A stretch of DNA of 64,000 bases. Origin: Stomorhina lunata (lineage: Eukaryota; Arthropoda; Insecta; Diptera; Rhiniidae). How positions within the stretch are numbered: the stretch's first letter is position 1; each line of letters begins with the position of its first letter. The stretch is from the NCBI GenBank assembly GCA_933228675.1, contig OW121740.1, forward strand, positions 162,450,806 through 162,514,805, given 5' to 3'. Below are positions 13,901 through 22,990 of this stretch, one piece after another. The notes beneath the pieces were generated by a model. The model was not told the origin of the DNA and did no database searches. It was given only the letters and a program-made list of their open reading frames with translations. The translations under genes and the position numbers were made by a program.

Positions 13901-16900
13901 GTTAAATTACGGGAAAACAACTTAAACTCTTTTAGTAATTAAAAAAAATAAAACCTAAATTTGTTTATCTAAAATATAAAAATTCTCTGTAATTCAAGTG
14001 AATTTCCAGCCTTGTCTAAGTCAGTGCCAACAATTTAAATAAAATTGAATGGCAATTAATTTTCAGAGGAAAATATTCAGACATAGGTCATGGTCATCAT
14101 GTCAACATGATCAAAATGATCTACTTATAAGTCACTTACAAAAGCTCATAAATCTGAAGATAAAGACATTTAAAACATTGGAAAATGTAAAACAAAGTGC
14201 TTGGGATAATGGGTACAAATCTGACCCTAACCCCAAATAGGACCCAATTTCGAAAATGAATAGAAATTTTTCACGAGTACAAAATTGAGACAATATATGA
14301 CTCCAAGTAAAAAAAACACACTTTTTAATTTTTTGTCAACCTACATTTGAAGTCAGTGCTAAAGGGTCTCATATGATCATCTTTGGGTTAAAGTATTTTT
14401 TGAGAACTGACCCGAAAAATCTAAAAAATTATATAAAAAGCTCTTAGTTAAAAATAACTTAAATTTTTAACTAAAAAATGTAATGAAAAACTGTTTTGTA
14501 AATCAAATGGAATTAATTAATTTAGGTTTATAAATAAACATTAGCCTAATTATGTTCAAATATTTTTTGTGGGTATTTTTAATTAAAAATTTTGTCTCCC
14601 CCAAATTAGGCGTCTTTTCAAAAAAAACAAATGAAAGTGAAAGTAATAGGAAATCGGAGATACGTGTTAATAATTTATTTAGATTTTTTTTTAAACAAAA
14701 TTTTGGGGGACTTAAGAAATACATAAAATTTTAAAGAATTTCATTAGCTCAGACATATATGGACTTTAATAAATGTATGACCAAAAATGTTAGAACACAT
14801 GCTTGACAACAGACATTTAATACAGAAATTGTATTGAAATTTTATATTTTTTGGTTGAAAAAAATTTAAATTTCAGTTAAAAGTTTAAAAATAACTTTTT
14901 TCAATACAACAATTTTTTAGCATTACTTTATCAAAGTAATGTATTACTAATGCATTACTTTTTTTAGAAAGTAATGCAATGCAATTAACAATTTTAATGA
15001 CCTTTAGTGCTAATGAAATATTACTGCATTACTTTAATAGTGAATTAATGTAATGCAAAAGATGCATTAAAATGTTTTTTTATTAAAGTTAATGGTAATG
15101 CTCAGTTAGCACAAATTGTAAAAGTTTAATATCATTATTATAATCTAGCGATTTATGTTATACAAACTATTCTTGAAAGATAATTTAAAAGTAATGCATT
15201 TTTTAACTATATTACAACAAATTAAAACAGATTTCAAAAATCATTACAACATTTTTTTAGCATTACTTCCTTTCAAAATAATGCATTACTAATTTATTAC
15301 TTTTAATAAGAAAGTAATGCAATAAAAATTAACCAATTTCAGAACCTTTAATAGTAATGAAATAAATACTAATGCATTACTTTGATGATGTATTAAAGTA
15401 ATGAAAATAAATACATTGAAATACTTTTTGTTATAAATTAAGAGTAATGTACAATTAATATTAATCCCCTAAGTTTATTGTCGTTATTATAATCTATCGA
15501 TTTATGTTATGCAAATTATTCTTCAAAGATAATTTAAAAGTAATGCATTTTTTTTTTTTTTTAATATAATGCAACAAATGAAAACAGATTTCGAAAATCC
15601 TAAATACTTATTTAATATTAACGTATTCGGATTATTTTCTTGACGATCTTTAAAAAACAATTTTAAAACAAGTAAGAAAGTACTAAGTCGGTCATGGGCG
15701 ACCATACGTTACCCTTCACCATTAAGGTCAAAGGTTTTATTTTTCCTGTATAATGACAAATATTTGCTAATTTTTGCCATCATACAAATATTTTCTCAAA
15801 ACTATTGTATTTAAGCTGTTTCCATCATTTGGACTTATATGAGAGCTAGGGTCAAATGTGGACCGATTATCTCGAAATTTGGCAAATTCATTCCAGTTTT
15901 TACAAAAAATTCAAAATTCTTATTATCTTCATATTTACGAGCGTTTTAGTGATTTTTGTCTCATTTAGTGTTTTTTGACAGAAGAGTATGTATGGGAATG
16001 GATTGATTTCAACGAAATTTGGTGCAGTGATTTTGGTTTACATAAGCAATATTTGTTTTAAATTTCATAAAGAAATATTGATATTTGTGGCCAAAGTATC
16101 AATTCCGGGAAGTGGGACCTTTAGGAAGTACCATAAATAATGAACCAATTTTCACGAATTTCAATAGCCATGGAAAAATGATCTGTGCCAAATTTCATCA
16201 AATTGATATTTGTGGTCAAAATATCAATTTCGGGAAGTGGGACCTATGGGAGCTACCATAAATAATGGACCAATTTTAACGAATAGCCATAGCCATAATC
16301 TCACTGTCAAAAAACTTATCTGTGCCAAAGTTCATCAAATTATCTTTAGAATTGCGACCTGTACTTTGATTACATGATTTACATGGGGGTTCAGCCAGCC
16401 GTTCAGCCAGACGGACGGACGGACTGACATCGCTAAATCAATTCAAAAAGTGATTCTAAGCCTATTGTTATACTAAAAGGTGGGTCTAAGATAAATATTT
16501 CTATGCGTTACATACATCAGCACAAACTTATAAAACCCTTTCCCCTTATTGTGGCGAAGGCTATAAAAATCATGTGTCTAATCTTTATGTCATACATTTT
16601 AAATCATGTTGTGACCATGTTGTAACTAAACGTGATCAAAATATGATCCAATATGCTGAAATAAGTATTAGACGGAATCAAATTATAATTGTTTGGGTAT
16701 AAACGATACGATAGGAATATTTATAATATTGGCTTTTAATTACACTACACAACAAATGAACATCTTTTGAAAAGTGCAAGGTCGTGACTATATGGGTTCT
16801 ATTCTACTATTAAATTGTAGTAAAACCCTATACTCAGTTTGTCCAAGTTATTTTCATGGGCCTCCAAAGTTTTCCAATATTAGCATGAGCCTAAAAAAGG

Positions 16901-19900
16901 TGTCATCAGTTTTTACCAAATAGATAATAATCTCTTCAAAATATCGCTTAACTATGTTAGGCAAAAATGTAGCCAAGAGTATGTCGAATATTTCTTGCTA
17001 AAATTTTATGATAAAAATGTATTTTATCTCAAAGTTTTTTAAAAAAAAGTTAAAGAAAAATTTTTTTGTTTTTAATTTTTTGATCATAACTTTTTGGAAA
17101 TCCTAATTTTTCCTACACTATATTTGGAAAAATTGTAGCCACAGTAAAATTAAACAACTTTTGTGAACACACCAATATAATTTGAACGTGTTTGGGTACC
17201 AAAAATAGGTCATAAAGACTCTATTGTGCCAACAAATTTATATTTTTAACACAAATTTTATAATTCAAAAAATTTTTATAATCAAAAACGTCTTTTTGCG
17301 AAAAAGAACTTTTTTGTTGTGGGAGATAAATCTCTGAGGTTATAGAAACAATGTTTGTTCGACGACTTCTTTATTTCTGATTTCTGTATTTTTTAGTAAC
17401 AAAAACTAAAAAATATGGTTTAACAATGTACCGCAACTTTGTTCAGGAGTATTTGGTCTAATTTTTTTTCGAATGTACCAACATCGAAAAAGATCCAAAT
17501 AAAATGTATTTGATACAATTGTAAGAAACATGGCAATATCGCCACCTTGCGGCAATTTGTGGCAACATTTTTAGAAACGCAGATACTGTCAAAATCTTTC
17601 AAAAGAGATGTCTGTGATGAAATTTCGACAAAAAATAAGGAATCTAGAGGCAAAAGTAGTCAATAGTACACTGAATCTGACACTTTTTTATAGGATTTCA
17701 TTTAAATTTCAGTAAAAATTTGAGTAAAAAATTTAATTTTGTTGGCCCAAGTGAGTCTATATGACCTATTTTTGGTATCTAGACACGTTCAGATTATATT
17801 GTTGTGTTCACAAAAGTTATTTTGTGTGGCTACAATTTTCCCAAATATAGTGTAGGAAAAATCAGGATTTCCAAAAAGTTATGATCAAAAAATTAAAAAC
17901 AAAAAATTTTTTCATTAGCTTTTTTAAAAAAGGTTATCTTAGACCTTTTTTAAAAAAGCATACATTTTGATATTAAAATTTTAGCAAAAAATATTCGTCA
18001 TACTCTTCGCCACATTTTTGTCGGACAAAGCTAAGCGATATTTTTAAGTATTGATTAGCTATTTGGTAAAAACTGATGACACCTTTTTTAGGCATCATGA
18101 TAATATTGGGAAACTTTGGAGGCCCATAAAAATAAAATACGGTTTTACTACGTTTTGATAGTAAAATAGAACCTATATAGTCACGACCTTGCAATTTTTT
18201 CACTGTTATTAGTTCTATCATACTACAATTCATTCTATGATATGATCACTACAACTATATTTCCCTTAACATATTCTATCATCAACTAATTGCTCCTAAT
18301 GCTCTTATACAATTCTATAGAAAATGTGAAAACATAAAAAACCATTAACATTAAGTTAACTTTAATAACTATCACTTAATAATAGCGTATATCTAATTTT
18401 ATTAGATAATCTTTAAACATTAATGATCACATGGCATGAATTAATTCTATAGCCATAAAATTACTTGTAAATATTTTTAATTTTTGTAATAAAATACGTC
18501 ATAAAATACAATAAACATACGATAATAATTACAGATATTAAATACGGGTGCACTTTATCTAATCTGCGGGCATTAATAAGTTCCATTATTTTATAATCAA
18601 TTTTATAGCGATCAATTAAAAGTGCAACATTTTAAAAATTAATTAATTTTAGGTAACAAGTTTTTTTAAAAAATATTCATATATGAACATTTGGGTGTAA
18701 CATCCCAGCAAAACTTTGGTAATGGCAAGTACTCTGATAACTGGTTACGTTGTAACGACTACAACATACCATCCGAATAAATAATAAGTTATTACAGAAG
18801 TACTTATTTGTAATTAAGATGGTAATTTAAACTGAATGGCCCCGGTTCAAATCCCACCAAGGGCAACAATTTTTTTTAGTTTTTTTTTTTTTATTAAAAG
18901 AGTCTTTTTAAATGATTTTTGAATTTTAAGAACTTAAATATTATCTTCTGTAAAAAAAAATTGTAAAACTAACTCACGTTAATGAAAAAATACCATCATG
19001 GGTCAATTTTGATTATGTAGGGGATGTTGAATACCTAACACGATTCTAATTGGTCTTAACTTGGTAAGCCCAACTTATCTGGGTCATCCTCTCATCATCT
19101 CAACTGTGGACACACACCTCCTCATGGTATCACCCGGGAAGCTAGTTTAACACCCATTAATATTGTGAGTTAACATGTTCCGAGAGTTGTCCCATAAGAT
19201 CGATAAAAATGGGTTAGGATTACGGGCTAGTAACCCTCTCTTGAAAAAAAATACAATGAAGAGGATAAAATTAGAATTGAAATGTCCCACTACCTAATGT
19301 TAGAGAAGGATGTCCGAAACTTCGATAGAAAGACCAAGTAGAGGAACATTTTTCAAAGCTTGGCCTATAAAATTGGAGAATATTCGCACAAGATCGAAAT
19401 CCATGGAATTCTAAAATATGCTAGGACTTTGACCTTAACAGGTTGTAACATTTAAGTAAGTAAGAGTCAATCTTATGTAAAAACTTATACAAAAAAAAAG
19501 ATTTAAATTGTTTAAGTTTTAAAATAATTTTAAAAAAATTTTAAAATAATTACAAAAAATCTTATAAAAATATTTTTCCAAAAATTACAACAAAGCAAAA
19601 AAAAGCAGGGAAAAACAAAGTTATTTTCACATGATTTTGGATCTAAAAATAAAAATTGTTTATATTAATTATAAGCTGCTAAGTTTTCAACATATGAAGT
19701 AGCTCAGTGGAAGAGTCTCTGCCTAGCAGTCGGAGGGTCTGGGTTCGAGCCCCCATTGGATCATAAAAAAAATTTTGTATTTCGTTTAAAAATATATGTT
19801 TTTAATAAAACAACAACAAAAAAGTTGTTGCTGTAGTTGTTGTTGCTTTCAAATTGCTTACCCAAGTCATTACTTTTCTGCAATTGGTAAGTACTTGCCT

Positions 19901-20722
19901 CCAATGACATCCCCATGGTAATGTAATGACTTAAACAGCGAATGAGTAAGTAGTTCGTGTTCAATAGTTTAACTGTTTAACTCATTATTTAGTAATCAAA
20001 AGTTTTACTGGGATCATATACAAATTTTGATATTTGGAAAAAAAAAACGAAAAAAAATGTTAGGATCATATATGGGGCTTTGGGATCGATAAACAATATT
20101 TTATTAAATAGGGAGATACGATTTTTTCCTTAATTCTATTGTGGTTTGTACATTCATTATTGACCTGGAACAAGTGCATTAACCCTCTGCGACTGACGTG
20201 ATATATTTTTCAGAATTCTATTGAAGTGTGAGACTACAAGGCATCAATTCCATGGCTGATTTTTTTCAAGATCAATTTTATAAAACTAATCAAATTTTTT
20301 TTGTTAATGAGTATAAATAATTACATATTAAAATTAAAATATATAGTTGGTGTCTGCAAGACTACCACGTCAGTCGTAGGGGGTTAAATAAATTAAGGCA
20401 CAGCTTTTTAAATCAAAACAAATTAACTGTTAATAAATTTGATTTTAATAAAAAAATCTATTATATTACAAAGACGTCAAATCACCGGCCTATTATAGCT
20501 CCTATCCAAAGCAAGGTAGAGGTATTTTTGCGAAAACGCAATTTGAGGTGAAGAAAAGAGATGAAATTTCAAAGGTATAAACCTATTCTTTATTGAATAA
20601 CCTTAAAATCAATCCATTAGATTTTATGGTTTTAAATTTTGTTTTTATTTCTACTTACCACTTTTGTTGTCCATGAGATCCCTGTACCAGTCATAAACAT
20701 CTTGTAGTACTATAAGAGCCAT
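1808..20722 (-). CDS. very long chain fatty acid elongase (ELO family), 7 coding exons, 375 aa
   Basis: Spliced CDS, minus strand: 20722-20659, 11323-11133, 10948-10868, 9063-8901, 8455-8319, 8249-7947, 1996-1808. The lengths 64+191+81+163+137+303+189 sum to 1128 nt, which is 375 codons plus TAA, and every junction is GT..AG in phase. ELO enzymes are multipass ER membrane proteins that condense malonyl-CoA with a long-chain acyl-CoA. All family motifs are visible: KFTEFFDT (124-131), the catalytic histidine box HVIHH (147-151), NSFVHIVMYFYY (177-188) and TSFQMVQ (208-214). The ~115-residue C-terminal tail is hydrophilic and rich in Asn-Gly; it ends RKVK, a possible dilysine-type ER retrieval signal. 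The start ATG has A at -3 and G at +4. Order and length fit the Drosophila CG31522/CG31523-type ELOVL4/7-like enzymes, but the exact orthologue is not decided. Confidence 0.94.
2059..2630 (+). mobile_element. Helentron/DINE-1-like repeat, copy A
   Basis: Starts 'aagtaagaaagagctatag', carries the shared internal blocks ('ggacttatatgagagctagg', 'gacctgtactttgatgacat', 'gacggacggacgg') and ends in the palindromic tail around 'ccacctatggtagtaaagg' then 'gtataa'. The same ends are seen at 15.7 and 56.2 kb. It lies in the last intron. The superfamily is inferred from the terminal hairpin. Confidence 0.6.
2636..2714. mobile_element. short inverted-repeat remnant, pogo/Tigger-type end
   Basis: 'gtaatccggacacgcc' near 2641 is inverted against 'tggtgtccggattat' near 2683. 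On the minus strand the right end reads TACAGTACCATCCCAAT, like pogo/Tigger termini next to a TA. Probably an internally deleted Tc1/mariner-superfamily MITE. Confidence 0.35.
2760..3499. other. intronic sequence, no recognised feature
   Basis: AT-rich with several A runs. 'tatatgacctggtc' near 2911 and 'gaccgggtcacatata' near 2982 form a loose inverted pair. No gene or element was recognised. Confidence 0.4.
3500..4570 (+). repeat. 132-bp satellite, about 8 copies
   Basis: The block 'ctgtgcatttga' recurs at about 3512, 3643, 3775, 3907, 4039, 4168, 4300, 4432 and 4545; most steps are exactly 132 bp. Each unit also has 'gcaaagttgttgc', 'gccgacgaaggtttc', 'ttagttggtatga' and 'ggtggcgccactgaaaat'. 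It is less AT-rich than its surroundings. It lies in the last elongase intron. Confidence 0.93.
4571..5800. other. intronic sequence, no recognised feature
   Basis: AT-rich unique sequence with T and A runs. No tandem structure, splice-supported exon or protein similarity was recognised. Confidence 0.4.
5815..7030. repeat. tandem ~300-365 bp units each holding a palindrome
   Basis: The block 'acaattttg' after 'cgaattct' recurs near 5940, 6240, 6605 and 6955. Within each period lies a palindrome: 'gagtcgaagtcgta' ... 'ctttaatcta' ... 'tacgacttcgacactc'. A second shared block, 'cacttgtataagccagtta', occurs near 6385 and 6712. The arms are the same type as those at 765-1110. Confidence 0.8.
7050..7565 (+). 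mobile_element. single arm of the palindromic element found at 16.7 kb
   Basis: Begins 'cactgcacaacaatgaaa' and follows the left arm of 16743-18232 throughout, including 'ggtgtcatcag', 'aaaaatatcgctta', 'gatcataactttttgg' and 'ccaaaaataggtca'. No opposing arm follows. Confidence 0.85.
7640..7910. repeat. decayed copies of the gtcgta palindrome repeats
   Basis: Contains 'gaataaagaaaacatg', 'ctttaatcttgtacgaaag', 'agattaaagaaaacat' and 'gtctagtacaaaatag', matching arms of the units at 5.8-7.0 kb in broken order. Lies just downstream of coding exon 6. Confidence 0.6.
7947..8249 (-). CDS. elongase coding exon 6
   Basis: Codes residues 213-313. It begins VQFVAIFTHQFQLLF, completes the TxxQxxQ motif and the last membrane segments, then enters the Asn/Gly/Ser-rich tail. 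The donor is GTGAGT after ...GACM. The open frame runs past the donor, but that extension is intron. Confidence 0.92.
8319..8455 (-). CDS. elongase coding exon 5
   Basis: Codes Gly167 (split) to Met212. It contains NSFVHIVMYFYY and the conserved GPQYQKYIWWKKYLT. Acceptor TTACAG, donor GTAAAC. The next intron is only 69 bp. Confidence 0.94.
8513..8551 (+). mobile_element. 39-bp non-LTR (RTE-like) 3'-end fragment
   Basis: 'gaggctctattctccactgg' onward matches the extreme 3' end of the retrotransposon fragment at 24838-24876. Flanks are 'aattgaatattt' (8501-8512) and 'aattaaatattt' (8552-8563), a possible 12-bp duplication with one mismatch. The right flank is also a unit of the local minisatellite, so the duplication is not decisive here. 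Confidence 0.65.
8552..8815. repeat. degenerate ~22-24 bp minisatellite in intron
   Basis: Repeated blocks such as 'ttagttgaggt', 'aactaaatattt' and 'ttaattgagataac' in irregular tandem order. Confidence 0.7.
8901..9063 (-). CDS. elongase coding exon 4, catalytic histidine box
   Basis: Codes residues 113-166 plus one base of Gly167. It contains KFTEFFDT and HVIHHGCMP, the HxxHH box needed for condensation in this family. Acceptor ATTTTAG, donor GTAATT. Confidence 0.94.
9110..10390 (+). repeat. CTATAG-core minisatellite, ~28-bp unit
   Basis: About 45 degenerate copies of 'tctatagaaaaatttt' plus 'aatgaaatttt', filling most of the intron between coding exons 4 and 3. The left half is more degenerate (tatatag, gaagac variants), the right half closer to consensus. 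Confidence 0.92.
10391..10867. other. intron, AT-rich unique sequence
   Basis: No repeat or element was recognised; it leads into the donor of coding exon 3. Confidence 0.4.
10868..10948 (-). CDS. elongase coding exon 3
   Basis: Exactly 27 codons (86-112), YLMSGWWGHYNF then CQPVDYS. This is the conserved loop before the catalytic region. Acceptor TTTTTTAG, donor GTAAGT. Confidence 0.92.
11133..11323 (-). CDS. elongase coding exon 2
   Basis: Codes Asp22 (split codon) to Glu85, starting DPRVKDWF. It holds the first membrane segment (about 31-47) and the conserved ...LVWYNLFQTIFSAWIFYE stretch. The acceptor TTTCAG and donor GTAAAT are in place. Confidence 0.93.
11340..11700. other. intron, AT-rich unique sequence
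   Basis: Upstream side of coding exon 2. A 16-base A run lies near 11490. Nothing else was recognised. Confidence 0.4.
11700..12950 (+). mobile_element. array-carrying repeat element, copy 1
   Basis: A left flank ('cagagttgccgttttttata', then 'aataggtac') precedes a CTATAG array (11815-12585). A ~340-bp right flank follows with 'cccaatgtttacaaaaataa', 'ctctcgaaccatgtatttt', 'gccaaccaactttg'-like and 'tggtggtatgg' blocks. Both flanks and the array recur in the same order and orientation at 57005-58270, so the three parts moved or were copied together. No transposase was seen and the superfamily is unknown. Confidence 0.75.
11815..12585 (+). repeat. CTATAG-core minisatellite, 29-30 bp unit
   Basis: Unit 'atcaaaaatttttctataga' plus 'aaattttttt', about 25 copies with scattered variants such as 'aaatgttttt'. 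Open frames on both strands here are repeat artefacts. Confidence 0.93.
12951..13605. other. intron, no recognised feature
   Basis: AT-rich unique sequence. No exon or element was recognised. Confidence 0.4.
13612..13872. repeat. two tandem ~133-bp units
   Basis: 'aaaagtacgggaa' at about 13616 and 'aaaagtacaggaa' at about 13749 open two units. Both continue through 'acaatttagtagagactcaa' or 'acaatttagtaaagactcaa' and end near 'gggagtacaa' or 'gggaacacaa'. Confidence 0.75.
13876..14895. other. intron, no recognised feature
   Basis: AT-rich unique sequence. Short overlapping frames at 14.5-14.7 kb on both strands show no family resemblance. Confidence 0.4.
14900..15600. repeat. two tandem ~349-bp units rich in GCATTACTTT palindromes
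   Basis: 'taatctagcgatttatgtta' at 15141 is repeated as 'taatctatcgatttatgtta' at 15490. Both units start near 'tttttagcattact' and end near 'aaaacagatttc'. Each carries inverted 'gcattacttt' and 'aaagtaatgc' copies. Confidence 0.8.
15669..16569 (+). mobile_element. Helentron/DINE-1-like repeat, copy B
   Basis: Opens 'acaagtaagaaagtac' and carries the shared blocks, including 'ggacttatatgagagctagg', a duplicated 'caatttcgggaagtggg' block and 'gacggacggacgga'. Ends with 'catcagcacaaacttataa' and a decayed hairpin. Longest of the copies. Confidence 0.6.
16743..18232. mobile_element. palindromic (foldback-type) element, arms ~480 bp
   Basis: Left arm about 16770-17250; right arm about 17737-18205 reads as its reverse complement. 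Paired blocks include 'tgcaaggtcgtgactatat', 'ggtgtcatcag', 'aaaaatatcgctta', 'gatcataactttttgg' and 'ccaaaaataggtca'. The outermost ~25 bp do not match. The centre (about 17251-17736) is non-repetitive, with a 77-codon minus-strand frame of no recognised family. One arm alone recurs at 7050-7565. Confidence 0.85.
18233..18700. other. intron, no recognised feature
   Basis: AT-rich unique sequence. Confidence 0.4.
18836..18872 (+). repeat. tRNA-derived (SINE-like) segment with B box
   Basis: 'ccggttcaaatcccacc' contains a near-perfect RNA polymerase III B box (GGTTCAAATCC), followed by 'aagggcaac' and a T run. No convincing A box is visible at the expected distance, so this is a remnant. Confidence 0.4.
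19010..19466 (+). mobile_element. internally deleted copy of the non-LTR element at 51.7-53.0 kb
   Basis: Positions 19020-19245 match 52741-52985 inverted ('ggtcttaacttgg', 'gtatcaccc', 'gggctagtaaccc'). Positions 19335-19466 match 51740-51905 inverted ('caaagcttggcctata', 'ttgaccttaacaggttgtaa', 'aagtaagtaag'). The RT-coding middle is missing. The (AAGT)n tail marks the 3' end. Confidence 0.65.
19695..19763 (+). tRNA. tRNA-like pseudogene or SINE head
   Basis: A box 'tagctcagtgg' and B box 'gggttcgagccc' are correctly spaced. The anticodon loop CTAGCAG would give AGC (Ala-type). The anticodon stem has a mismatch and the T stem pairs poorly, so a functional tRNA is unlikely. The loop CTAGCA also appears in the SINE heads at 21.5 and 60.9 kb. 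Confidence 0.4.
20183..20383. mobile_element. piggyBac-type MITE, 201 bp, TTAA flanks
   Basis: The left end CCCTCTGCGACTGACGTG and the right end (reverse complement) CCCCCTACGACTGACGTG form terminal inverted repeats. TTAA lies directly outside both ends (20179-20182 and 20384-20387). CCC termini with a TTAA duplication are the piggyBac signature. No coding capacity, so non-autonomous. Confidence 0.85.
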
Positions 20723-20744
20723 TTTTAATTTGCTTCTATAAAAA
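20659..20744 (-). CDS. elongase exon with start codon (coding 20722-20659)
   Basis: Codes residues 1-21 (MALIVLQDVYDWYRDLMDNKS) plus the first base of Asp22. The acceptor is a long T/C tract ending TTTTGCAG, so the exon begins at 20744 with 22 nt of 5' UTR. The donor is GTAAGT at 20658-20653. No upstream ATG lies in the exon. Confidence 0.9.
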
Positions 20745-20868
20745 CTGCAAAAGAAAAAAAAGAGGAAATAAATAACATTTCAAGAAAAATTTATATAAAA
20801 ATGAGTGCTTAAATCAGAAAAGGACAGCAAAAATTATATGTACAGGGTGGCTGATAAAACCAGCTACC

Positions 20869-20898
20869 AAAAAAAAAAAAAAAAAAAAAAAAAAAAAC
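20869..20898. repeat. poly-A run
   Basis: About 28 consecutive A after 'gataaaaccagctacc'; possibly the tail of an unrecognised retroposon. Confidence 0.7.
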
Positions 20899-21039
20899 GT
20901 AACATTTTTTATGTATAAACAACATGTTCCATTTTTATTCTATATATTGATCTTTAGATTAAATGGAAATGGAGAATTGGGATAATGAAACAAGAATTTG
21001 GATAGTGCACCATATTTTAGAATAATTTGAATATCTGAC

Positions 21040-22990
21040 TATATTCATACTAGAGTCAGACTATATTTATACTACAGTCAGACTATAGTCATAGTATAGT
21101 TAGACTATAGTTATACTTTAGTCAGACTATAACCATACTATTATCATACTGTAGTCAGTTTATTGTCAGACTATAGTTATACTATAGTCAGACTATAGTC
21201 ATATTATAGTCATACTATAGTCATACTATAGTCAGACAATAGACACACTATAGTCAGACTATATTTATACTACAGCTAGACTATAGTCATAATATGTATA
21301 ATTCCCCGACAACATTCCAACTGGAACAAGGAGTACTTCTCTCAGACAATGAGCTGCATCCGAGTCTATTTTAGACTCATTGAAAGGGACCTACGTTCTA
21401 ACTTCGGCTTCGAACGGCAAAATGCATTAGTTAGAGAAGTTTTTTCATAGCCTAGTAATCAATAACCAGTGGCTAGCTGAGTTATGAGGTGAACCTGTTT
21501 TTTTTTAATTCATTTTTCAAGTTGGTCTGGCCGAGGATCGAACTTGGGACCTCTGGTATGCTAGGCGGATGACTAACCTAATATACCACTGCGTTCATAG
21601 TATAGACAGACTATAGTTATATTATAGTCACACTGTAGTCAGACTATAGTCATACTATTGCCATACTATAGTCAGTTTATAGTCAGAATATAGTCATACT
21701 ATAGTCAGACTATAGTCATATTATAGTCATATAGTATAGATATAGTATAGTCAGACTATAGTCATACTATAAACAGAATATTGTCATACTACAGGCAGAC
21801 TGAAGCCAAAATATAGTGAGACTACAGTTAGACTATAGTCAGACTAGTCATACTATAGTCATACTTTAGTCAATCTATAGTCATACTATAGTCAGACTAT
21901 AGTCATATTATAGACGTACTATAATGATACTATAATCATACTATAATCATACAATAATCATACTATAATCAGACTATTGTCATACTACAGGCAGACTAAA
22001 ACCAGAATATAGTCAGGCTTTAGTCAGACTATAGTCATACTATAAACAGAATATTGTCATACTACAGACAGACTGAAATCAAAATATAGTCAGACTACAG
22101 TTAGACTATAGTCATACTACAGTCATACTGTAGTCATATTATAGACGTACTATACTGATACTATAATCATACTATAATCATACTATAATCATACTATAAT
22201 CATCCTATAATCATACTATAATCATACAATAATCATACTATAATCAGACTATTGTCATACTACAGGCAGACTAAAACCAGAATATAGTCAGACTATAGTC
22301 ATACTATAGTCAGACTATAGCCATACTATAGTCAGATTATAGTCATATTATAGTCATACTATAGTCAGACTATGGACATACTATAATTAGACTATTGTTA
22401 TACTACAGGCAGACTAAAGCCTGAATATAATCAGACTACAGTTAGACTATAGTCATAATTTAGTCAGACTATAGACATACTATTATCATAATATATTCAG
22501 ACTATTGTCATACTACAGGCAGTCTAAAGAATTGATATAGCCAGACTACAGTTAGATTATAGTAAGACTATAGTCATAATTTAGTCAGAAAATAGTGATA
22601 CTATAAATAGACTATTGTCATACTGCAGGCAGACTAAAGCCAGACTATAGTCAGACTACAGTTAGACTAGTCATACTATAGTCAGACTTTAGTTATAATT
22701 TAGTCAGACCATAGTCATACTATAGTCAGACTACAGTCATATTATACTCAGACTATAGTCATACAAAAGTCAGACTAATGCCGGACTAAAATCATACTAT
22801 AGTCGTACTATAATTATACTTTAGTCAGACTGTAGTCATATTATAGTGAGACTTTAATCATACTATAGTCATTCTGTAACAGCAAAGGCATTATTTCTGT
22901 TTTTCTATAACCAGTTGTAGGAGCTGTTGTTGTCATACACTTGTTATTGTGTTGCCCAACACAGTTCTATGTTCAGACTATAGTTATTCT
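21040..22990 (+). repeat. 11-bp satellite (actatagtcag/t), left arm
   Basis: Tandem 'actatagtcag' and 'actatagtcat' units of 11 bp with variants. The core GACTATAGTC is a 10-bp palindrome; the asymmetric A gives the orientation. The array is interrupted by a non-satellite block at about 21295-21600. The mirror-image array is at 24290-25925. Confidence 0.92.
21530..21600 (-). repeat. tRNA-derived SINE head
   Basis: On the minus strand: A-box-like 'gcagtggtatattaggttag', then 'ccgcctagcataccag', then B box 'aagttcgatcc'. The same segment recurs at 60947-61016. It sits inside the 11-bp satellite, so it inserted into it. Confidence 0.6.

Noticed and set aside
17420..17653. 77-codon frame in the centre of the palindromic element
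   Set aside because: No family resemblance, and there is no second copy of the centre to test conservation.
19695..19763. Functional tRNA-Ala gene
   Set aside because: Mismatches in the anticodon and T stems make a folded, functional tRNA unlikely; listed as tRNA-like only.
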